A DNA stretch of 64,000 nt from Dactylis glomerata (lineage: Eukaryota > Streptophyta > Magnoliopsida > Poales > Poaceae). Every line of letters starts with the position of its first letter. Position 1 is the first letter of the stretch. The stretch covers positions 4,065,434 through 4,129,433 of the forward strand of contig QXEO01000236.1 of NCBI GenBank assembly GCA_007115705.1, read 5' to 3'. The notes beneath the pieces were generated by a model. The model made no database searches. It saw only the letters and a program-made list of their open reading frames with translations, and had not been told where the DNA came from. Made by a program: the position numbers and the translations under genes. This document shows, one piece after another, positions 55,243 through 64,000 of this stretch.

Positions 55243-56388
55243 AGAAATATGACAATGCTTTAAACATAGATAACTGCAACTTTTCTTATAGTCAACGATA
55301 CTCTTGTTGTATTCAGATATTGTTACCTGAATCTGAAAAGAACTTGAGTTCTCTACCTGAACTACATTGTAATGCAAACCCCTTTGCTACATAGTCAGTT
55401 AATATGTTAACCTCACCAAAAGTAGATATATAAGCATGCTTATAATAATAAATAGAAGTGGAAACAAACAGAGGCGCATGCCAATGTACTCACAACCGAT
55501 TACATTTACCCTTGGTCACCGCGTCAACAACTCACTTCCTAGCTCAGCGCTACAAGTCCTATATGTCATAAAGAGGAGCATATGACATACCCCTGCAAAT
55601 GAAATATATTCATATAGAATATTTCAAGAAAGAAAGAGACCGCAATAATTGATTATCTCTTTACTAACCAAATTTACATCAGGTGAGGATGCATACTACA
55701 ACCACAAAAATCAACCTACAAAGAACATGATATGCTTTGTCAGACTGAATAGGAAATCAAAGCAGCAAAACAGATTGTGCTGAAATAATAAGCTTAATAT
55801 TATTTTGCAGACTATTAACATGGAAGAATAAATATCATGTTTGGTCACTTCAGATCGCATAAGGAGTGATAATTAAGCAAAAACACGGAGATTCAGACAC
55901 TATAGTATGGCAAAACTGCACATGGAGGCTACACACCATGCTAGACTGGAGCTCTAGAGAAGTACACATGGAGCTCTAGAGAAATACACAAATAATTATA
56001 TGGCATGTCAAGCGGAATTTTATACCATTCAACTCGTACTTCTCATATGGTAGTATCAGTTACTTGCAGAGGAAAGAATGTATTGCATATGGCACAACAC
56101 TTTCAGGTCGATCTATGAAGTATCTTGCACATCGCCCTCATTATATCCAGCCATTAACCAATCATAAATATCATTGAAATTGGGTGGTCCATGATCACAA
56201 GGAAGAACACTAAATCCTTTCAGACGGGAAACCGGAGAACATAGCTATCTGCAAATAAAGAACACACACAAACTGTTATGCTTGTGCATCTCTACTTACA
56301 CTTCAATGGTTTCGTAATACAAATTTAACCACAAGTAGATTTAATTAAGGAACAAAAAAATTTGTCCATGGTATCAATTCAGTAAATA

Positions 56389-56650
56389 TCCTGGAGCATC
56401 AGCACGTGCACAAAGATCAAAAAAGCACCTCTTCACCTGCTGCCTTTCTCACCTTCGTCCAATGCTCGCAGAGATACAAAAATCACCCAAACTGCAGGCA
56501 AGGAAATAATGTGTCAATGGTATCGATCAGTGCATATCATGGAGCATCAACACATGCACAAAGATCAGACAAATACCTTTGCACATGTTGTTCCTTCACC
56601 CCCATCCAAGGCAGAGATACAAAAATCCCCCAAACTGCAGGCAAAGAAAT
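56389..56650. repeat. ~146-bp imperfect tandem duplication in the Helitron
   Basis: Blocks beginning TATCCTGGAGCATCAGCACG (56389) and TATCATGGAGCATCAACACA (56535) share the downstream GCAGAGATACAAAAATC and AAACTGCAGGCAA motifs. Non-coding. Confidence 0.7.
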
Positions 56651-59600
56651 AAAATAATGTTCAAACAGTAATAACACTCAAGCTACAAAGGAGAGCAACG
56701 AAAGAAATACTATCTAAAAACAAAAAATATTTATGTTCTAAAACACTAAGCATGTTTGCGCTACAAAGCCAGACCAGTCATTTAACCGAACAGACTGCTT
56801 TTTTAGATTAAGTCAATTCACACCAATACCCAGAGTACAAGTGAAGTCTCATGGCGGAGCACACTAATAAAATCCATTGTTGCCTATTATTGTAGATCTA
56901 AAAGTACGTCCCTAACCATGTCCCTAACCATCAGCTGTGGAAAAAACTTCCTATATTATTCATCACCTAAAAAGTATTTTTTTTACCAACATCCAATTGC
57001 ACCTATACATCAAGATCATCAACTCCTAACTGGCAAAAACATGAGCCTGGGTTTCCAACATCATAAATGAACCTAAAGAGATCCATAACAGAAGCACCTA
57101 CAATCGGTGGCATGCAGCATAGTCGGAGACCACTCAGCCGACTAATTAATAATTGCATTCTTACATTTTACTGCAGCCAACGGTTTAATCCAAGCACTCA
57201 GCCACTTAAACATATATGATCTAACTGCTGTAGATACAGATGCCACCAAAAAACAATTTGTATGAGTGGACACGGAGCTCACGCATAGTTTGCTAGAATG
57301 ATGCACTTGTACTATCACACTCCTACAGTATACAGCGGACAAGCATGTATTCAGAACTTGAACAGATAAAAATACAAGAGGTAATAAAAGATATTACCAA
57401 CTAATTCTAAACTCAGCAGATAGTATTTGATCGCATGCCAATATCTTCTAGCCATTCAAAGCATCAATAGTCTATATGAAGGCATACACATCCCCATTCA
57501 TATTAACTGACAACTAATTCCCCTGGCATGACACAACTAATTAAGCATATCAGCAAGGATTCTATATAGATATCATAGCCTCATAAGCATGTAAACCTGG
57601 GTATACGAAAACGTGTAGCATAGTTGGAGTTGAAGGAATACTAACCAAGTAAAGAAGAGCACAAACACAACTAAAGGAGTACATCTCTGAAAATAGCAAA
57701 CAAATGAGAAGGAATATAAATGGAGTAAAGAGAGGGATAAAACAGATCTGCTTGTCTACGATTGAAAGATAAGAGGCAGAAATGAATGGACCATGAGAAA
57801 GTAATACAGAAGTGATTTATCTCAGCTTTCATTAGAATGGAAGACTATTGATTCAGTCAGTTCAGAACAACTATGTGTAGAAATAATCTGATCACTACTA
57901 ACTGGGTGAAGAGTGAACCTGGGGATGAAGAACACATTGTACAACCAAAATAGTGCATGCTGCTTATGGAAAGATAGACTGCCAAATGTAAGTGACTCAA
58001 AAGGCACTTGATCTTGCCATAGTGTCAACCATTGTACCAAACACTATATCTATTGCGCAAGTAGCATAAATGCAAGGATCTCAAATGGTTTAGCGAACCA
58101 ATTTCATGTAGGTGGGTCGATATTATGTAACTGGACATCCATGAGAAAAGTGTCATTTAGGCGGAAAACAACAGCAGTTTATGTTGTTTTAAACTGGTCG
58201 ACCTTTGTTCTAAATGGTATTCTTAATATTCTTAGCTTTTCCAGACCTACTAACATGTAAGGTAACAATTTTCCTAGCCAATAGAATATGGTGCGTATGG
58301 TTTTGTTCTTCGACAAGGGGATTTACATAGGTTACTTTCATAATATTTTACAGGACACAAAAAAGGGATCATAGCCGGCACACAAATGATTAGTTATTCT
58401 TCAATATGGCAACTGAGAGCTATTTCTTCATTTGTATAGGTAGCATCAACTTTCTTTAATAACCGTCTCACGAAAACAGCTCAGGCAAGAAACAAAGCAG
58501 AATACAACCAGCTAGGGAATCAGTTTATTAGAAAATCCTTTTAACATATTTCCTATGTCCAATAAATAGTTATTACCAGAAGTGTTTTTTCAACAACACC
58601 TTCGCCATAGGAATACTATATATATACACAAACAAAAACGCCAACAGTTCAGTGCTCGTGCAGAGTACAACACACTGAATACAAATGGTTCCCAAGATGA
58701 CCATGAAAGACCCCTTAAATTGGGTCATGCTCTGTAGCCATGGAAATTGGGTCACAGTTAAAGAGAATAAACAAGTAGGAAAATAGTATTATGCACATGC
58801 TCAAACATCTTTCTCCATGCTTTCATAATGAAATTAGGAATGTAGGTGGGGGCAATGGGATAAAGCTAGAGCTGTGTAGGCCTTCATGGGAGAAGAAAAA
58901 TCAAGTAGAGGAGGAGCTCACGAAGAATTTAGGGCTGTGCAACTCAAGTGCTGCCGACAAACCATAATATACAAATTCTTCATCAATATATGGGCATATG
59001 GCTCTTCAGTAAGGCAAGAAACACACTGGCACCAACAAACAACAGATATAGAATAGGCCTAGTTCCTCACCTGCCATTCATTTTTGGAAACCAGACAGTG
59101 TAGATAGAAGTGAAGGTGAGTAAACTATTGTACCATAACTTGAGGTTCTTTGAATTCTTACCGCCATATTTGCCGTCTACATGACCCATGTATTCTCAGG
59201 TTCAAATCCCGCTTTTCTAAGATCAGCCTTCACATATATGGAAATAAATTCGATTCACACTCTTTTCAGAGGTGAAAGACAATACACTGGACCCAACATT
59301 CTTCTTCATAACTGGGGGAAATCTACATGCACCAATGGATGCAGAGAAGAACTTACCATCTGATGTGGAAATCATTCATCCTTGCAGTAGCTGCTACATC
59401 CAGAAGGAGCCACAAGAAAGGCAGCAAGCTGATATGAATCCATAGGAGTGAGACTCACAATATAGCAGTCAGTTCTTGGTTGGCAGCTAAGAATCTCCTG
59501 TTTGCACAATGGAACCATCTGCTGCAAGGCAGTAAATGATTAAGCCAAAATGATTAAGTTCCATTGTAGTATTTATCCAATATAAACGCAGCAGTAGTCT

Positions 59601-61037
59601 ATTTCCCTTTCTATCTTCAACAATAGTTCTGCTTTTCAAAACAGATGTAGCGCTGCAATTTCTGTTATAACTAAAGGAGTATACGTCATAAGTCATAACA
59701 TACTCCGCATAGAAAAAACAGTATACCCAGAATATGACCAAGCCAACCAGCAGCAAAGCATAACATTACACGCGGAGAGAAGCTCTGAACAGTTTTCTTT
59801 ACTTCTAACCTATATTTAGGTCCAAATGAAAACAGTAAAGAAAATACATGAACTTAGCTAACCATTCTTTGACATGGCTTCAGATTTATCCCTTCTTTTT
59901 CTTCCCTAAAAATATACCTCATAAAAACCACTCAACCTATTCTGTTCAATATTTTGTAATGACAATGACTCCTTGTTTTCAACCTAAGCAGTGAACTGTT
60001 TTAGTGCCAAACCCAAACAAAGCCTTATTGAGTTACTGTCCTTCAAATTGATTCAGATTCTAAGGATGGTTTTAAAATAATCTAAATCCTAAAGCTAATT
60101 GCAATTCTCTTCAGCTTATTTCCAAGGCTCAACCACTTACACATCTAGCTATATAAGGAAAACAAATTAAACAAGATCTGCATCTGACATACTCCAATCC
60201 CTTTCTTCCTCGTATTTTTAACAAGGTGACCCAAGAGTTAAATATCAATAAAAAGAAAAGCTAATACCTTTCCCAGGAGTTGTGTCATCGTCCCAATAAT
60301 CACAACTTTTAAGTGAAGTTCTTCAGATTGCTTTGAGTGGTAAAGCAGCAGCTTCATAAGGCCACTGATAAAAATAAATAGGAAGTATTCAGACACTTTT
60401 ATTGCTGCAACATCATGGTACACCATGCTTTCATTTTTTTCTCCAACCTTTTATTCGTTGCATCTATTCATTGCCAAGTTGGCGGAGCAACAAAACTGGT
60501 ATTAATCAATTTGATCTGTTATCCACCCCACGGTGAAAGCAGCATCTACTACTGGATCAATGTATATTGTGATGGTAAACATCCTAAATAAAGAAGAACA
60601 ATAATTTTATATAATAAATTAGCAGCATGCAAATGGCTATAACCAAATTGATACCTGGCTCCACATCAAACGGCTAGTGGAGCATATGACCACATGTGCC
60701 GTGAAGTAACATCCAAGAACTCATGAATAAACCTACAAAAATTCCCACATGATTAGAGATTCCCAACCTAGTACTACTTCTGCACACAAGGATGATAATG
60801 TGAGGTGAAGAGGGGCGTCTGGCGTTGTACAACAAAGATGGTGTTGGATTTAGAACAAAGAACTAAACGTGTAAATGAAGAGAGACCCAAGAGATAGAAA
60901 ACACCTGTGTTGCAGATGTGTATAAACATTGCAGATCTAAACGTGCATACTGTCATATCCTCAAAATTAATCTACAACGATCATTGAGGGCTGTTTTTAT
61001 TAGTAATCTAAAACCAAGAAACAAAGTAAACAAGGAT

Positions 61038-61550
61038 ACCTTCAGATAGATTGGAGACAGCGAGGTTGCTCGCACGGACACGTCCAGCCGCCACCTTCGC
61101 TCGGGCGTGCGCTTCCAGCTGCTGCTGTTGTCGCGTCCAGCCGCCGCCGTCGCTCAGCGCGCTCCCTGCCAGCCGTCGCCACTACGTCCAGCCGCCTCCT
61201 GCTGTGGAGGAGACGCTGCCGGCAGTAGCGGCCATGGAGGAGGCTCGGCGGGGGATGTGGAGGCGCTGGCAGCCGGTGCCGTGGAAGAGACGCTGCTGGT
61301 GGCGGCGGCGGTCGTGGAGACGCTGGCAACCGGGGCCGTGGAGGAGACGCTGGCGGCGGCGGCGTACATGGAGGCGGCCGTGGAGGCGCTGGCGGCGGCG
61401 GCCGTGGAGGCGCTGGCGGCGGCGGCCATGGAGGCGCTGGCGGCGGCGGCCATGGTCCCGTGGAGGAGCTTGTGGCGGCGGGGAGAGGAGCGAATGAGAC
61501 TCGAGCTAGATATTTTTCGATCTAGGTTTTTACGGATGCTTATATACCAT
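61038..61550 (-). other. Promoter plus GC-rich Ala/Ser-repeat first exon-like segment in the Helitron
   Basis: The minus strand has a TATATAAGC box near 61540, a ~90-nt leader and ATG 61453 in strong context (GGGACCATGGCC). The open frame of 99 codons (to 61154) is a degenerate (GCC GCC GCC AGC GCC TCC) repeat: Ala/Ser-rich, with 'A-A-A-A-S-A-S' repeated. A donor-like GAAG|GTATCC follows at ~61038. The composition is unlike the AT-rich surroundings and suggests a captured host gene 5' end, but I cannot identify a gene; the frame does not continue to the donor. Confidence 0.4.
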
Positions 61551-61809
61551 GTACCAATGAACCTAGCAATTTGTTACACCGGACATGGAGTCGCAGCTGT
61601 ATGAAATATCGTCCCCACATGCATCTGGTCCCAACTGTCAGCGAACCACACTAATAGATAAGAAGTGAGAAATAGAATTACCGCATCCAATGGCTGTGGT
61701 GAAAAGCGGGAGAAGAAAATTTACTGTTCACATGCATCCAATGGCCGGCAGCGACGGGGCAAGCTCAGATAGCTGAGGAGCCGGGTAGGCTAGCGCCCTT
61801 TAGAAGAGA

Positions 61810-62464
61810 AATTTATTCAATATGACACACACTTATTAAACACTAATAAAAAATCATTGCACTAGATCCATTACTAACTATGTTCATGATAATTAGAAAA
61901 TATATATCATACATGGTAGCAGATTTTCTCTGCCAGGTTTTCAAAGGTAAGTAAATGTGTATGTTATTATAAATACGCTACGAAATAACTTCCTATTTTT
62001 GCATTAACCTTTTTAATATTTATTGAACTCTGCTGGAACAACAAACGTATCTTAAGATTATCAAAATAAACTTGTAAATTCTTACCCTTAGCTATGTTAA
62101 CGTGCATTTGCGTAAATCTCTTCATAATTACAGGCTTGACTAATTCGGAAGACTATTACAATTTAGTAATCAATATAATGCTATTCACCATTCAGCAAAC
62201 TTTGCACTTATCTAATTAATTTCCACAGTAACAGTAAGAAGCACTAACTTTCGGATAAGCCCATTAGGATCTCGCTCTACCGCTCGGAGCCCTGCTGAGT
62301 TTCAACGAATTCCTTGCCGCGTAACAAACATCTCTGTTTTCAGTACTGTCACCTGAAGATTCAACCTCTTCTTCCTCAACAACGGTGTCAAGCCCGATAT
62401 TTTGGCCACAGTATATCATAGATTTAGAGATCGAAGCACGCTCTTCTTCGAAGAATTCAGCCAT
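61810..62464 (-). pseudogene. Possible first exon of the FAR1-like gene, plus intron sequence
   Basis: ATG 62464 opens 66 codons with an acidic stretch (V-V-E-E-E-E-V-E-S-S-G-D-S), same strand and directly upstream (beyond the Helitron) of the FAR1 DNA-binding domain piece. Acidic N-termini are common in FRS proteins. 61810-62263 is AT-rich and non-coding, fitting an intron. The assignment depends on position; no diagnostic motif is present. Confidence 0.4.
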
Positions 62465-63280
62465 CTGTCGGAGGAGAAGGAATATTCGTACGAACCTTTT
62501 TTCATTTGATTCAGCTCCGTCAGCAAACTCCTGGTATGTGGACTCTTCAAATGCGCGATATGTAGCTTCTGCTCAAGCTTTTTCCCTCTAGGACATGAAC
62601 TCGAAGTTCATGGCGGAAGTTTACTGGTTATATTTATGGTCAGATTCCATCTCTCTCTCTCCTGGGTCGGAGGAGAAGAGAGCACGAGTGTTAAAAGACA
62701 GAGTTGGTGGGATCTGTTACTAGAATTCGATTTCGAGATTCTGTACTCCATGTCCGGCGCACATCGCAATTAATTTTGAGAGACCGAGGCAATAAATTCC
62801 TGACAACATAACTGTTACGATTCAGTTTATAATAAGCTCCGTAACTCCCATGAACCGAAAATACAGACTTCTTACAGCATCCTAGCAGAGCCCGTAAACG
62901 AGCCAAAACCGAAAAATAACCGCCAATTTATGGGTTTGGACTAAAAAATGGCGCCGATCAGTGACCGTAAAAGGACCAAAAACGAAAAACTTTTTTCGGG
63001 CCGAGACCGAAAATCCAAAACGGCATGTATTTGTAGGGGTCGCTCGAGCGAACCAAACGCTCGATCCCTATCTAGGGCACGCTGAAATTTCAGCTGACGC
63101 AACTGCTAGCTCTCTCACTCCCCGCGCCGCCACCACACCCCGCCGCCGCCGCACCGCCCGATTCGCCCGAGCCCCACATCCCGGAGGTAGCACAGGTCGC
63201 CCCGCACCCCGCCCGCTGTTCCTCGCCCAACTCCGGGTGCCGCCCCCGCCCCCGCCGTCGCCGCTCCGTCCGAATCGAGG
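62465..63280. other. Non-coding interval between FAR1-like remnant and Harbinger gene
   Basis: 62465-62700 could be the 5' flank of the FAR1-like gene (pyrimidine-rich tracts). 62890-63070 contains 'CCGAAAA' repeats; 63110-63280 is GC-rich and probably the leader of the transposase gene. No clear terminal inverted repeat was found for the Harbinger element. Confidence 0.4.
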
Positions 63281-64000
63281 ATGAGCTCGGGCGACGAGTT
63301 CGTCGATGTCGATCTGTCGGATTCGTCGAGCTCGGACGATTCTGACCTCGACGAGCTGCTCCAGGACGACGAGATGGAGGCCACCATGCTCGTCCTCTCC
63401 GTGAAGGAGCTAGAGGACCACACGAAGCTGCTGAATCGGCGGCGCGGGTCCGTGGTCGGCCGGAACCACATCCAGCGGAATCGCCTCCTCGGCCACGAGC
63501 AGCTGATGGAGGACTACTTCGCCGAGGTACCTACCTATCCTCCCCATCTGTTCCGTAGGAGGTATCGCATGCGGCGTAGCTTGTTCGTCCGAATCGTCAA
63601 GGCATGTGAAGCCAATTCGAATTACTTCAAGCAACGTAGGAATGCCGCCGGGGTGATGGGTTTCAGCGCGTTCCAAAAGATCTCTGCTGCCATGAGGGTC
63701 ATTGCGTATGGCATCCCTACGGATTACACCGACGAGTATCTTCGAATTGGCGAAGATACTACATCGGAGTCGGTTCGCAGGTTTGCTCGCATGATTATCT
63801 AGTTATTTGGGCCAACGTATCTCCGAGCTCCCAATGAGGATGACACCAAATGCTTGATGGATATAAATGAGAAAAGAGGTTGGCCGGGCATGCTTGGTAG
63901 TCTTGATTGTATGCATTGGACATAGAAGAATTGTCCAAAGGCATGGCATGGACAGTACTGTGGTAAGAGCAAAGATGCAACCATTGTACTTGAGGCCGTT
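63281..64000 (+). pseudogene. PIF/Harbinger-type transposase (HARBI1-like), two in-frame stops, 3' end outside window
   Basis: ATG 63281 follows a GC-rich leader. An acidic Ser/Asp N-terminus (~50 aa) leads into the plant Harbinger sequence R-R-R-Y-R-M-R-R-S-L-F, Y-F-K-Q-R-R-N, G-E-D-T-T-S-E-S-V. The frame meets TAG at 63800-63802, continues with L-F-G-P-T-Y-L-R-A-P-N-E, G-W-P-G-M-L-G-S-L-D-C-M-H-W (first catalytic Asp of the DDE nuclease), and meets a second TAG at 63923-63925 where the family has Trp. The reading then stays open to the window edge. Two stops in otherwise clean sequence indicate a recently inactivated copy or domesticated relic. Confidence 0.85.

Larger units (their letters stand above)
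53802..61809 (-). mobile_element. Putative non-autonomous Helitron (~8.0 kb)
   Basis: The 3' end on the minus strand is a 17-nt hairpin TTGCGCC-AGT-GGCGCAA (53830-53814), 8 nt, then CTAG (53805-53802) followed by host T. The 5' end reads TCTCTTCTAAAGG (from 61809), close to grass Helitron starts; the host base before it is T rather than the expected A. There are no terminal inverted repeats and no target-site duplication. I find no Rep/helicase ORF. The ends fall within the FAR1-like gene, probably in intron 1. The interior 53850-61000 is AT-rich without long ORFs. Confidence 0.65.

Noticed and set aside
54000..61000. Numerous 60-90 aa open frames
   Set aside because: AT-rich Helitron interior; no domain, codon pattern or conservation visible.
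62691..62906. 71-aa minus-strand frame upstream of the FAR1-like exon
   Set aside because: No recognisable motif and not linked by splice signals I could see; left as non-coding.

Overview
The window is repeat-dominated nuclear DNA from a grass, most likely a pooid cereal relative (Triticeae/Poeae type). Reasons: dense nested LTR retrotransposons; Athila-type LTRs starting TGATACGTCTC with the 'GGAATTGGACGAAA' block and a tRNA-Asp-type primer site; Sirevirus, Tekay and Tat-like elements; a Helitron; a PIF/Harbinger transposase. Species cannot be fixed from sequence alone. I see no intact host gene, no tRNA or rRNA gene, and no bacterial features.

Layout. Nearly everything up to about 62.5 kb lies inside the broken remains of one minus-strand FAR1/FRS-type gene (probable exon 1 at 62.3-62.46 kb, N-terminal domain at 53.53-53.80 kb, later exons at 31.17-33.05 kb). 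A Helitron (53802-61809, minus) separates its first pieces. An Athila-like Gypsy element G1 (33050-53526, plus, TSD CAGCT) sits in the DNA-binding exon, and the 3' end of a Tat-like Gypsy element G6 (to 31171, plus, with an antisense extra ORF) cuts off the C-terminus. G1 contains an inverted, truncated Athila copy G2 (about 33541-36279) and a complete young Sirevirus E2 (37437-48609, minus, TSD CATGT). G6 was entered by Athila-like G5 (25025-27079 visible), G5 by Athila-like G3 (minus), and G3 by two elements: Tekay-like chromovirus G4 (10843-23900, minus, TSD AATAA, 3620-bp LTRs) and Sirevirus E1 (1-9703, plus, 5' end outside the window). A PIF/Harbinger transposase pseudogene runs off the right edge.

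How the parts work together. E1 and E2 are distinct families of one Copia lineage (Sirevirus/SIRE/Maximus type), so the window gives a built-in comparison. Both have Gag, a Pol in the +1 frame behind two stop codons, a conserved hairpin block after pol, and a third ORF of about 508 aa before the 3' LTR. The third ORF has a conserved phase-1 intron and a 10-nt first coding exon, which makes it a spliced gene within a retroelement. Each element carries its own GC-rich palindrome (CCGGATNATCCGG in E1, CCGGCTATAGCCGG in E2). In each case it is clustered in three places: the LTR upstream of the TATA box, the region upstream of the third ORF, and the intron of the third ORF. The CGG/CCG palindromes match the 'RM boxes' described for Sireviruses. 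The matched motif switch at all three sites, together with the divergent third ORF, is the strongest lead for a self-recognition regulatory system.
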